This document shows positions 43,294 through 51,727 of a stretch of 64,000 nucleotides of DNA, in pieces. The DNA lies in assembly GCF_014650715.1 (NCBI RefSeq), contig NZ_BMVM01000017.1:95509-159508 (forward strand). Reading direction: 5' to 3'. Position numbers and translations under genes: made by a program. The notes below the pieces were generated by a model, which was not told the origin of the DNA, did not search any database, and saw nothing but the letters and a program-made list of their open reading frames with translations. The first letter of the stretch is position 1. Every line of letters begins with the position of its first letter. The DNA is from Streptomyces bluensis. GTDB lineage: Bacteria; Actinomycetota; Actinomycetes; Streptomycetales; Streptomycetaceae.

Positions 43294-43953
43294 GTGGTGG
43301 GGGAATCCTCTCGGATCGCGGACCCGGACGGGCTTCGGGCGGACGCCCGGCGCAACCGGGAGCGCATCCTCGTCGCCGCCCGCGCGGTCTTCGCCGAGCA
43401 CGGGATCGACGCGCCCATGGCGACCGTGGCCCGCCGAGCGGGGGTCGGCGTGGCGACGCTGTACCGGCGGTTCCCGACCCGGGACGCCCTGGTGCGGGCC
43501 GCGTTCGCGCAGCAGATGGAGACCTGCGTTCGGGCGCTCGCCGAGGCGCTGGCCGACCCCGACCCGTGGCGGGGCTTCCAGCGGCTGATCGAGACGGCCT
43601 GCGAACTTCAGCGGGAGGAAAGGGGATTCCCGGCCGCGTTCGTCGCGGCTTTCCCGGACAGCACGGTGGACCACGCGCGGGCCCGGGAACGGGCCGAGCG
43701 GGACCTCATGACCCTGGTCCGCAGGGCCCAGGCCGCGGGCGCGCTGCGCGCCGACTTCCACCCTTCCGACATCGCCGTGGCCCTGTTGTCCCACTGCGCT
43801 CTGGTCAACGCGCTGCCGCATGACCGTGCGGCGTCCCGGCGCCTGTTGGCGTACCTGCTCCAGTCGTTCCGCGCCGACGCGCCCCCTAGGGCGCTGCCCC
43901 CGCCGAGCGCACTGTCGCTGCGCAGCCTTCCGCTCGCGGCCGGCGGCTCATAG
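43294..43953 (+). CDS. TetR-family repressor
   Basis: 219 residues. The helix-turn-helix is at residues 17-65: RRNRERILVAARAVFAEHGIDAP, then ATVARRAGVGVATLYRRFPTRDAL. The C-terminal ligand domain ends in a Pro/Leu-rich tail. The GTG start is 8 nt after GGAGGTGAG. Divergent from the quinone oxidoreductase, with a near-perfect palindrome between, so the usual model is repression of both genes, relieved by an electrophile or aromatic ligand; the ligand is inferred from the enzyme class only. Confidence 0.93.
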   Translation: MVGESSRIADPDGLRADARRNRERILVAARAVFAEHGIDAPMATVARRAGVGVATLYRRFPTRDALVRAAFAQQMETCVRALAEALADPDPWRGFQRLIETACELQREERGFPAAFVAAFPDSTVDHARARERAERDLMTLVRRAQAAGALRADFHPSDIAVALLSHCALVNALPHDRAASRRLLAYLLQSFRADAPPRALPPPSALSLRSLPLAAGGS

Positions 43954-44107
43954 CGGCGCAGCCCCAGGTCCTCAGATCATCCGGCCCGTTGTTACGCAGG
44001 GTCGTTTCCCCGGCACCCTTCGCAAGGGATGCCCCGGCATGGGCATGGGCCTCCCGGGTACCCGGAGTCGACCGGAACGACCGGACCACACAGGGAGGCA
44101 GTGACTC

Positions 44108-44340
44108 ATGGGCCTGGGCGGATGCATCATTCTGATCGCCACCTCACCTTCGCCACCGACTGGGACATGCAGGGGGTCAACCTCGACCTGGTCGGCGTCA
44201 TCTTCATGATCGTCGGGCTGATCGGGGTCGCGACGTTCAGCAGCATCGCCAAGCGGCGGCGCGTGGTGGTGCCGCCCGCGACGCCAGTGATCGACGAGGA
44301 CGGGCACCACCATCACCGCGACGGGTACGGCGGCGTGTGA
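44108..44340 (+). pseudogene. DUF6458 small membrane protein with frameshift
   Basis: The ATG, 9 nt after GGGAGG, reads MGLGGCIILIAT and then changes frame; the other frame continues LTFATDWDMQGVNLDLVGVI, a membrane segment, SSIAKRRRVVVPP and HHHHRDGYGGV. Intact relatives run from LIAIGAI directly into LTFATDW. About 10 nt are missing at 44143-44147, which shifts the frame. Either the gene is broken, or the assembly has an error, or a ribosomal shift occurs. Intact, it would be an 80-residue protein with two membrane segments of unknown function. Confidence 0.75.
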
Positions 44341-44356
44341 CCGCGAGCGAGCCCGG

Positions 44357-46192
44357 TCAGGCGTCCTCGTCCATCCCCGCCAGCACCAGCGGCAGCCGGT
44401 CCGCCCCGCCCTCCGTGACACGGACCGGCACGCCCCAGTCCTGCTGGTGGACGTGGCACGCCGGGTACTCGTTCGCCGGGTCGTCGTCGCAGGACGCCGC
44501 CATCGCCGAGACGTGCAGCACGCCCTCCGGCACGGCGGGGTCGAGTTCGATCGTGCGGGAGAGATCCGTGTCCGCGCCCTCGCCCTTGAGGATCAGCTCG
44601 GGCGGGGTGGAGGAGACGAGGAGGCGGGTCGACGGGCCGTAGCGCGTGTCGAGCTTCTGGCCCTTCGGGGCCTGGAAGACGACGTCCAGCCGGAGCGTGC
44701 CGGGCGCGACGTCCGTGGCGGCGCGCTGGGTGCGGTGGGCCACCGAGGCGACCTGCACGGCCTCCTCCGGCAGCCGCAGCCGGGTCAGCCGGTGGCGGGC
44801 CGATTCGACGACCACGATGTCGTCGCCGGCCAGCACCGCGTCCGACGGCTCCCGCAGATCCGTGGCCAGCGTGGTCACCTCACCCGTCGCCGGGTCGTAG
44901 CGGCGCAGGGCGTGGTTGTACGTGTCGCTGACCGCGACCGAGCCGTCCGGCAGGGCCGTCACACCCAGCGGGTGCTGGAACAGGGCCTGTTCGGCGGCGC
45001 CGTCACGGTGCCCGAAGTCGAACAGTCCGGTGCCGACGGCCGTGTGGACCGCTCCGTCCCGGTCCACCCAGCGCAGGGCGCTCGTCTCGGAGTCGGCCAG
45101 CCACAGCCGGTCCCCGTCCGCCGACACCGCGAGACCCGAGGGCTGCGCGAACCAGGCCTCGGGGCCGGGCCCGTCGACCAGCCCCTCGTTGGTCGTGCCC
45201 GCCGCCACCGCGACCGTGCGCTGCGCCGGGTCGTACGTCCACAGCTGATGGACGCCGGCCATGGCGATCCACACCCGCCCCCCGAAGACCGCGACGTCCC
45301 ACGGGGACGACAGGTCCACCTCGCGCGCAGGACCGGACGTCGGCGAGCCCTGCCACCACTGGCGGCCCGTGCCCGCGAGGGTGGTGACCTCACCGGTGGC
45401 CGGGTCCAGGCGCCGCAGGGCGTGGTTGACGGTGTCGGCGACGACCACGGAGCCGTCGTCCAGCAGCGCCAGACCCTGCGGTTCGCTGAAGCTCGCCGTC
45501 TCCCCCGTACCGTCCGCGAAGCCGCGGGCGCCCGAGCCGATGCGCCGGACGACGGTCTCGCCGTCCGCCGCGAGCTCCACCAGCTGGTGCCGGGTGGTGT
45601 CGCTGACCAGGAAGGTGCCGGAGGGCAGCGGCAGCGCCTTGCCGGGGAAGCGCAGCACCGTGGGCTCGGGCTCCGGGGGCACGTACGGGCCGTCGCCGCG
45701 GCGCAGCGTGCCCTTCGCCTCGTGCTCCGCCTCCAGCTCCTCGACCAGCCGCGCGATCGCGTGCGCGTGCCCCTCGCCGGCGTGCTGCGCGACCACGTAC
45801 CCCTCGGGGTCGATCACCACCAGCGTCGGCCATGCCCGTACCGCGTACTGCTTCCAGGTGGCGAGCTCGGGGTCGTCGAGGACGGGGTGCTCGACGCCGT
45901 ACCGCTCGACCGCGTCCACGACCGCCCGGTGGTCGGCCTCGTGCACGAACTTCGGCGAGTGGACGCCGATGACCACCACCGTGTCCCGGTGCTTCTCCTC
46001 CAGCTCCCGGAGCTCATCCAGGACGTGGAGGCAGTTCACGCAACAAAACGTCCAGAAATCTACAACAACGCACTTACCTCGCAGGTCGGCGAGGGTCAGC
46101 TCTTTGCCTCCCGTGTTCAGCCAGCCGCCCTTGCCGATCAGCTCAGGGGCACGGACACGGGCACGGCGCGGGACGGGAGAGGCAGCGTTCAT
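44357..46192 (-). CDS. Thioredoxin-like NHL-repeat protein (NHLRC2-type)
   Basis: 611 residues. Residues 10-150 are a thioredoxin fold with the redox pair in FCCVNCLHVLDEL (C-V-N-C after an extra Cys) and the cis-Pro in RAWPTLVVIDP. Residues 175-500 form a beta-propeller of NHL repeats (SEPQGLALLDDGSVVVADTVNHALRRLD and similar). A beta-rich C-terminal domain follows. This matches the NHLRC2 architecture found from bacteria to humans; function is unclear, likely redox-linked scaffolding. No signal peptide. No ribosome site precedes the ATG; instead a 28-bp perfect inverted repeat ends 12 nt upstream. Confidence 0.9.
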   Translation of the reverse strand: MNAASPVPRRARVRAPELIGKGGWLNTGGKELTLADLRGKCVVVDFWTFCCVNCLHVLDELRELEEKHRDTVVVIGVHSPKFVHEADHRAVVDAVERYGVEHPVLDDPELATWKQYAVRAWPTLVVIDPEGYVVAQHAGEGHAHAIARLVEELEAEHEAKGTLRRGDGPYVPPEPEPTVLRFPGKALPLPSGTFLVSDTTRHQLVELAADGETVVRRIGSGARGFADGTGETASFSEPQGLALLDDGSVVVADTVNHALRRLDPATGEVTTLAGTGRQWWQGSPTSGPAREVDLSSPWDVAVFGGRVWIAMAGVHQLWTYDPAQRTVAVAAGTTNEGLVDGPGPEAWFAQPSGLAVSADGDRLWLADSETSALRWVDRDGAVHTAVGTGLFDFGHRDGAAEQALFQHPLGVTALPDGSVAVSDTYNHALRRYDPATGEVTTLATDLREPSDAVLAGDDIVVVESARHRLTRLRLPEEAVQVASVAHRTQRAATDVAPGTLRLDVVFQAPKGQKLDTRYGPSTRLLVSSTPPELILKGEGADTDLSRTIELDPAVPEGVLHVSAMAASCDDDPANEYPACHVHQQDWGVPVRVTEGGADRLPLVLAGMDEDA

Positions 46193-46204
46193 GCGTCAAG
46201 AGTG

Positions 46205-46263
46205 CCATCCGTGACTCGGGCTGGTTCCCGGGCCGCCCGGGAACCAGCCCGAGTCACGGATGG
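46205..46263 (-). terminator. 28-bp perfect inverted repeat
   Basis: Arms 46205-46232 and 46236-46263 pair without mismatch around a 3-nt loop. It lies 35 nt downstream of the SH3-protein gene stop and 12 nt upstream of the NHL gene start, so it probably ends the former transcript. Confidence 0.8.
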
Positions 46264-46298
46264 CCGAGCGAGTCGGATGCTGCGGCCCTTCGGAAGGC

Positions 46299-46703
46299 TT
46301 ATCCCTTGAGCGCTCTCATACAGGTGGCGGCGACGTAGCGGGCGGCCTTGCCGAACGTGACCCAGGTGGACGAGGTCGCCCCGCACGCCGTGTAGGTCCC
46401 GCCCTTCAGCGTGCTGACGACTCGGCTGCCGCATACCGAGTCGCCTTGGGTGAGGCTGCCGGTGATGTCGCCGAACGTCGACGGCTGGCTGCGGACGTTC
46501 AGTGTCTGCGTCGCCACATATGTGGTGCACGAAGCGGTTTTGACAGGCGCTGCCGCCGCCGGGCCCGCCGCTGCGACGCCGCTCGCGCCGATCATGACTG
46601 TCGCGAGGGCGGCCACGGCCACCGAAGAGCCACGCTTGCCGAGCAGACCCGCCCTTCGGTACCCGCTGCCGCTGTCGGCGTTTGCATGCACAGGATGTGA
46701 CAT
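46299..46703 (-). CDS. Secreted SH3b-type protein
   Basis: 134 residues. A long signal peptide with a twin-basic stretch (RRAGLLGKRGSSVAVAALATVMIGASGVAAAGPAAAA written here in parts: RRAGLLGKRG, then the hydrophobic core) ends near residue 52. The mature 82 residues form one bacterial SH3 domain: YVATQTLNVRSQPSTFGDITGS, CGSRVV, TWVTFGKAARYVAATCM, with four Cys. Such domains bind cell-wall components. GGGGAGG 4 nt before the ATG fixes the start. The strong hairpin downstream serves as its terminator. Confidence 0.88.
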   Translation of the reverse strand: MSHPVHANADSGSGYRRAGLLGKRGSSVAVAALATVMIGASGVAAAGPAAAAPVKTASCTTYVATQTLNVRSQPSTFGDITGSLTQGDSVCGSRVVSTLKGGTYTACGATSSTWVTFGKAARYVAATCMRALKG

Positions 46704-46926
46704 TCAACCTCCCCTGATTGCTGTCCTTCGAGGCTGTCAGGACAGTCAGGGTCGTGTCGTTGATCCTCCGTCGACGGTTCTTTGATGTTCCGTCCACGGC
46801 CGGGCAGCCCTCCCCGCACCACCCCCTACTGTCACGTTCCGTAGCCGATGCCGCACCGGATGCGTACGGGGGGCGTTGGAGGGATATTCGACGCAAGCAG
46901 GGGGGCCGACTCCGAGGAGCAGTTCC

Positions 46927-47118
46927 ATGGCAGACGAGACCGGCGGCCCCGGCACCCGCGACCGCGCCGCGCACCAGGACGACAGACAGGACCGCGGCGC
47001 GCACCGGCACGACCCCAGGGAGATGCCCGAGCGCCACGGCACCCAGGAGGAGCCGCGCCGCTCCTACGACCCCTGCCACGACGAGCGGGACCTGGACATA
47101 CGGGAGGGTTACCGGTAA
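46927..47118 (+). CDS. 63-aa hydrophilic protein
   Basis: ATG 7 nt after GAGGAG. The protein is dominated by Arg, Asp, Glu, His and Gln (MADETGGPGTRDRAAHQDD, then EMPERHGTQEEPRR and DPCHDERDLDIREGYR), with a single Cys and no hydrophobic stretch; it is expected to be disordered. I do not recognise it. It lies alone between the SH3-protein gene (divergent) and the cupin gene (convergent). Confidence 0.6.
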   Translation: MADETGGPGTRDRAAHQDDRQDRGAHRHDPREMPERHGTQEEPRRSYDPCHDERDLDIREGYR

Positions 47119-47238
47119 CCGGCGGGTCCTGACCCAGCGCGGGGGCGCCCGGACCGCTCCGGCGCCCCCGCGCACACCGCCGCCGCGCACACCGCCCCCG
47201 CGCACACCGCCCCTGCGGACGCCGGCAGCGGCACCGGC

Positions 47239-47634
47239 TCAGCCGAGCGCGTGTCCCGTCGTCGCGTCCACATGGTCCGGGACCTCGTCATGGCGGTCAC
47301 CCACACTGAGTGTCCCCGACGGCTCGAACATCAGGATCGTGGCACCCTCCGGCGCGATCGGCTTGTGCTCGGTCCCGCGCGGGACGGTGAAGACCGCCCC
47401 CTTGGGCAGCACGACGGTCCGTTCACCGGCCGGTTCGCGCAGCGCGATGTGCAGTTCGCCGTCCAGCACCAGGAAGAACTCGTCGGTGTGGTCGTGCGCG
47501 TGCCAGACGTGTTCGCCGGCCACCTTGGCGAGGCGTACGTCGTAGTCGTTGACGGTCGTGACGACACGGGGGCTCCACAGGGCGTCGAAGGACGCGAGCG
47601 CCTTGGCGAGAGAGATCGGTTCCGTGGGTTCCAT
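47239..47634 (-). CDS. Single-domain cupin protein
   Basis: 131 residues. The cupin metal motifs are clear: HVWHAHDHTDEFFLVLDGELHI (motif 1, three His and a Glu) and PRGTEHKPIAPEGATILMFEP (motif 2). A mononuclear metal site is expected, with a small-molecule-binding or dioxygenase-like role. The start is taken at MEPTEPISLAKALASF; upstream frame extension is not family-like. No ribosome site is obvious. Confidence 0.85.
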   Translation of the reverse strand: MEPTEPISLAKALASFDALWSPRVVTTVNDYDVRLAKVAGEHVWHAHDHTDEFFLVLDGELHIALREPAGERTVVLPKGAVFTVPRGTEHKPIAPEGATILMFEPSGTLSVGDRHDEVPDHVDATTGHALG

Positions 47635-47931
47635 AGGGCCATCGTCGGGGCTGCCGCCCGCGCGTACGAGTGCTAGAAATCGCATATTCCGCAAGGATCC
47701 TCGCACGCACACACATCGCCCCCGCACCGTGTCGTGGTGATCGTCGACGAGGCCACGAACCCGTTCGAGGTGGGCGTCGCCACCGAGTTGTCCGGTCTGC
47801 CACGACCCGAACTCGGGCTCGCGCGGCCGCTGTACGAGCTCACGCTGTGCGCGGCTGCGGCGGGAGACGGGACTCAGCCCGTCGGCCTACCGGCGGCGTT
47901 TCGGACCGCCCCCCGGGGAACCGGTGGAGGC

Positions 47932-48441
47932 ATGAGATACCTGGTACGGGACCGGCTCCTCGGCATCGGCGAGGACTACTGGATCGAGGACGACCACGGC
48001 CGCAAGGCGTTCCTCGTCGACGGCAAGGCGCTGCGGCTGCGGGACACCTTCGAGTTGAAGGACACCCAGGGGCGCGTCCTGATCGACATCCGCCAGAAGA
48101 TGTTCGCGCTCCGGGACACGATGGTGATCGAGCGGGACGGGCAGCCCCTGGCGACCGTCCGCCGCAAACGCCTCTCCCTGCTGCGCAACCACTACCGGGT
48201 GTCCCTCGTGGACGACACCGAACTCGACGTCAGCGGCAAGATCCTCGACCGTGAGTTCGCCGTCGAGTACGACGGCGAACTCCTGGCGGTGATCTCCCGC
48301 AGATGGCTGCACATCCGGGAGACGTACGGGGTGGACGTCGTCCGGGAGGACGCGGACCCCGCGCTGCTGATCGCCGTGACGGTGTGCGTGATCCACCTGG
48401 CGGAACGGGAGCGGGAAAGTGGTGCGAACGGCGCTCCGTGA
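47932..48441 (+). CDS. LURP-one-related (scramblase-fold) protein
   Basis: 169 residues: RYLVRDRLLGIGEDYWIEDDHGRKAFLVDGKALRLRDTFEL, IDIRQKMFALRDTMVIERDGQPLATVRRKRL (here quoted in parts; key phrases are DRLLGIGEDYWIEDD and RQKMFALRDTMVIER). This is the LOR/tubby-like beta-barrel fold (DUF567). Such proteins bind lipids or act as stress scaffolds; no enzymatic residue is known. GGAGG lies only 1 nt from the ATG, so translation may be weak. Convergent with the ctaD pair. Confidence 0.85.
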   Translation: MRYLVRDRLLGIGEDYWIEDDHGRKAFLVDGKALRLRDTFELKDTQGRVLIDIRQKMFALRDTMVIERDGQPLATVRRKRLSLLRNHYRVSLVDDTELDVSGKILDREFAVEYDGELLAVISRRWLHIRETYGVDVVREDADPALLIAVTVCVIHLAERERESGANGAP

Positions 48442-48445
48442 GGCC

Positions 48446-48796
48446 TCAAAGGATCAGCAACAGCGTGGCCACCGTGGTGAAGCAGGCGCAGGCGGCGAGC
48501 GTCCAGCCCACACAGCGGCGCCGCAGGCTTCGATAGCGGCTCTCGTACTCGGCACGCAGCGACACGCACCGGGCCGCGATACGTTCGAGGTCCTTTCGCG
48601 CCTGCACGAGACTGTCGGCGATGTAGTGCTGCTCGATTTCCGTGCGCTGCGCCGTGGTCAGCCATTCCATGGGCCGGACGAACGCCTGCGCGCGCCTCGT
48701 CGCCTCCGCGATGCGGGACTGCCACAGCAGGTATCCCTCCACCTCGTTGCTGAGCCCGCTGTCAGCCCCGCGGCCCGGCCCGGGCAGATCGCTCAC
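48446..48796 (-). CDS. Single-TM protein coupled to ctaD
   Basis: 116 residues. Its GTG overlaps the ctaD stop (GTGA), so it is co-translated. Residues 20-95 are a charged helical, coiled-coil-like region (EGYLLWQSRIAEATRRAQAF, then QHYIADSLVQARKDLERIAARC), and residues 96-116 a C-terminal membrane anchor (GWTLAACACFTTVATLLLIL). I know no family. The coupling to ctaD suggests it assists or regulates that oxidase subunit. Confidence 0.75.
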   Translation of the reverse strand: MSDLPGPGRGADSGLSNEVEGYLLWQSRIAEATRRAQAFVRPMEWLTTAQRTEIEQHYIADSLVQARKDLERIAARCVSLRAEYESRYRSLRRRCVGWTLAACACFTTVATLLLIL

Positions 48797-50505
48797 CCTT
48801 GTCCTCGGTCGGTCATCGCCGGAACTCCGTACGCCTCGGCCTCGGCCCTTCCGATCTCGGGGTGGTGCAGGTCGAACGCCGGGGATTCGCTGCGGATCCG
48901 CGGCATGGTGAGGAAGTTGTGCCGCGGCGGCGGGCAGGAGGTCGCCCACTCCAGCGAACGGCCGTAGCCCCACGGGTCGTCGACCTCGACCTTCCTGCCG
49001 TACTTGGTGGTCTTCCAGACGTTGTAGAGGAACGGCAGGATCGACAGGCCCAGCACGAAGGAGCTGATCGTCGAGACCAGGTTCAGGGTGGTGAAGCCGT
49101 CGGCGGCCAGGTAGTCGGCGTAACGGCGCGGCATGCCCTCGGCACCCAGCCAGTGCTGGACGAGGAACGTGCCGTGGAATCCGACGAACAGCGTCCAGAA
49201 GGTGACCTTGCCGAGGCGCTCGTCGAGCATCTTGCCCGTCCACTTGGGCCACCAGAAGTGGAAGCCGGAGAACATCGCGAAGACGACGGTGCCGAACACC
49301 ACGTAGTGGAAGTGCGCCACGACGAAGTACGAGTCGGACACGTGGAAGTCCATCGGCGGCGAGGCCAGGACGACACCGCTCAGGCCACCGAAGAGGAACG
49401 TGACGAGAAAGCCGGTCGCCCAGAGCATCGGCGTCTCGAAGGACACACTGCCCTTCCACATCGTGCCGATCCAGTTGAAGAACTTCACCCCGGTGGGCAC
49501 GGCGATCAGGAAGGACAGGAGGGAGAAGAACGGCAGCAGCACACCGCCGGTGACGAACATGTGATGCGCCCACACGGTGATCGAAAGTCCCGCGATGGCG
49601 ATCGTCGCGCCGATCAGGCCCAGATAGCCGAACATCGGCTTGCGGGAGAAGACCGGGATCACCTCGGAGACGATGCCGAAGAACGGCAGCGCGATGATGT
49701 ACACCTCGGGATGGCCGAAGAACCAGAACAGGTGCTGCCACAGCAGCGCACCGCCGTTGGCCGCCTCGAAGATGTGCGCGCCGAACTTGCGGTCCGCCTC
49801 CAGCGCGAACAGCGCCGCCGCCAGGACCGGGAAGGCGAAGAGGACCAGGACCGAGGTCAGCAGCACGTTCCAGGTGAAGATCGGCATGCGGAACATCGTC
49901 ATACCGGGTGCGCGCATGCAGATGATGGTGGTGATGAAGTTGACCGCGCCGAGGATGGTGCCGAAGCCGGAGAAGGCCAGACCCATGATCCACATGTCGG
50001 CGCCGATGTTCGGGGAGTGGACGATGTCCGTCAACGGCGAGTAGGCGAACCAGCCGAAGTCGGCGGCGCCCTGCGGCGTGAGGAAGCCGCCGACGGCGAT
50101 CAGCGAGCCGAACAGGTAGAACCAGTAGGCGATCATGTTCAGCCGTGGGAAGGCCACGTCCGGTGCGCCGATCTGCAGCGGCATGATCCAGTTCGTGAAG
50201 CCCGCGAACAGCGGTGTCGCGAACATCAGCAGCATCACGGCGCCGTGCATCGTGAACGCCTGGTTGTACTGCTCGTTCGACATGACCTGCGTGCCGGGCT
50301 GGGCCAGTTCGGCCCGCATGAGCAGCGCCAGGACGCCACCCAGGCAGAAGAAGCCGAAGGATGTCGTCAGATACAGCGTTCCGATCGTCTTGTGATCGGT
50401 GGTCGTCAGCCACTTCACCACGACGTTGCCGGGCTGCCTGCGTCGGACGGGCAACTCGCTGTCGTAGGCGGCGATCGACCCCTCGGAATCGTTGAGAATG
50501 CTCAC
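48793..50505 (-). CDS. ctaD: Cytochrome c oxidase subunit I (aa3-type), stand-alone
   Basis: 570 residues, 12 membrane segments. The haem and copper ligands are in place: LIMPLQIGAPD-region His, the GHPEVYIIALPFFG motif (CuB His and cross-linked Tyr), HHMFVTGG (two CuB His) and the haem a/a3 pair in VAHFHYV. It is the proton-pumping core of aa3 oxidase. No ctaC or ctaE is nearby, so this is likely a second ctaD copy used with partners made elsewhere. AGGG-like ribosome site before GTG is weak. Its stop overlaps the start of a one-TM protein. Confidence 0.95.
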   Translation of the reverse strand: MSILNDSEGSIAAYDSELPVRRRQPGNVVVKWLTTTDHKTIGTLYLTTSFGFFCLGGVLALLMRAELAQPGTQVMSNEQYNQAFTMHGAVMLLMFATPLFAGFTNWIMPLQIGAPDVAFPRLNMIAYWFYLFGSLIAVGGFLTPQGAADFGWFAYSPLTDIVHSPNIGADMWIMGLAFSGFGTILGAVNFITTIICMRAPGMTMFRMPIFTWNVLLTSVLVLFAFPVLAAALFALEADRKFGAHIFEAANGGALLWQHLFWFFGHPEVYIIALPFFGIVSEVIPVFSRKPMFGYLGLIGATIAIAGLSITVWAHHMFVTGGVLLPFFSLLSFLIAVPTGVKFFNWIGTMWKGSVSFETPMLWATGFLVTFLFGGLSGVVLASPPMDFHVSDSYFVVAHFHYVVFGTVVFAMFSGFHFWWPKWTGKMLDERLGKVTFWTLFVGFHGTFLVQHWLGAEGMPRRYADYLAADGFTTLNLVSTISSFVLGLSILPFLYNVWKTTKYGRKVEVDDPWGYGRSLEWATSCPPPRHNFLTMPRIRSESPAFDLHHPEIGRAEAEAYGVPAMTDRGQG

Positions 50506-50671
50506 AAGCCGTGCGTCTCCCCATGCTGGCGGTTCCCCCGCGTCAGTCGCCCGTCATCCTCGCGGTCACCGCGGTCGGGGCCGACGCCCCGAGCGGTCGA
50601 CACTCGGCCGATCGCGTGACGGACACACCCGCATGGAGCAATCAGGGCAATCAGAGCGACGCGGCGGCTGC

Positions 50672-51523
50672 TCAGCGCGCGGGAGGCCGAAGCCCCAGCA
50701 TCCGGTCCTTCAGGGCCGGGAACTGCTCCCGGGTGGCGGCCACCTTCCCCGGGTCGAACTCCACCGTGAGAACCTCCTCACCGGAGCCCGCCTCGCCCAG
50801 CACCTCGCCCCACGGATCCACCACGATCGAGTGACCCGCCTGAGGAACCCCCGCATGGCTACCGGCCGTTCCACACGCGAGGACGTACGCCTGGTTCTCC
50901 ACCGCCCGCGCCTGAGCCAGCAGCGTCCAGTGGGAGCGGCGGCGCTCCGGCCAGCCCGCCGGGATGACGAGGATCTCGGCGCCGGCGTCGACGAGACCGC
51001 GGAAGAGTTCGGGGAAGCGGAGGTCGTAGCAGGTCGCGAGGCCGAGGGTGGTGGCGAGGCCGGGGGTGGTGGCGGGGCCGGGCAGCCGGACCGTCACGAG
51101 TTCGGCGCCCGCGCCCATCAGCACGGCCTCGCCCTTGTCGAAGCCGAAGCGGTGGATCTTACGGTAGGCGGCGGCGAGTTCACCGGAGGGGGAGAAGATG
51201 AGAGACGTGTTGTAGAGAGAACCGTGGGGGCCCGCACCCGCGGCGGAGCCGCTGTCGGATGCCGTCTTCTCGGGAATCGAGCCCGCGTGCAGCCACACGC
51301 CCGCGTCCCGGGCGGCCTCGGCCATCACCTCGTACGTGAGCCCCTGAAGCGGCTCGGCCTCGGTCGCGAACTCCTCGTACGCGAAGGCGCCGGTCGTCCA
51401 CAGCTCGGGAAGGACGACGAGATCGGCACCGGACTGTTCGCGGACCAGGGAGGCGGCCCGCCGTCGACGCGAGTCGACCGATTCGCCCTCGTCTACGCCG
51501 ATCTGGATGAGCGAGGCGCGCAC
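50672..51523 (-). CDS. Carbon-nitrogen hydrolase (nitrilase superfamily)
   Basis: 283 residues. The catalytic triad of the superfamily is visible: Glu in VVLPELWTTGAF, Lys in YRKIHRFGFDKGE and Cys in LATCYDLRFPELF. The homologous start MRASLIQIGVDEGESVD fits the GTG at 51523 rather than longer frames. Members of this branch are omega-amidases or deaminated-glutathione amidases; the exact substrate is not readable. Monocistronic. Confidence 0.93.
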   Translation of the reverse strand: MRASLIQIGVDEGESVDSRRRRAASLVREQSGADLVVLPELWTTGAFAYEEFATEAEPLQGLTYEVMAEAARDAGVWLHAGSIPEKTASDSGSAAGAGPHGSLYNTSLIFSPSGELAAAYRKIHRFGFDKGEAVLMGAGAELVTVRLPGPATTPGLATTLGLATCYDLRFPELFRGLVDAGAEILVIPAGWPERRRSHWTLLAQARAVENQAYVLACGTAGSHAGVPQAGHSIVVDPWGEVLGEAGSGEEVLTVEFDPGKVAATREQFPALKDRMLGLRPPAR

Positions 51524-51727
51524 ACTACCACCGTCCTGGCATGGGGAGCCGTCCATACGGGCCTACGATCGTCACACGAAAGCACTGCCGGGCTGCCTCG
51601 TAGCAGCGTAACTTAACGTTCCACGACGCCCACCGACAGCCGCCGACACCCGCAACCCACCCCCCACCCCCCATCCACACCACCGCCCACACAGTTCCCG
51701 TACCGACCGCCCGAGGGGTCCCGTTCC

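Noticed and set aside
46189..47205. 338-codon minus-strand frame overlapping the SH3 protein gene
   Set aside because: It contains the 28-bp dyad and reads a different frame from the signal-peptide protein, which has a strong ribosome site.
50492..51616. 374-codon plus-strand frame opposite the nitrilase-family gene
   Set aside because: Shadow of the real minus-strand gene with intact Glu-Lys-Cys triad.
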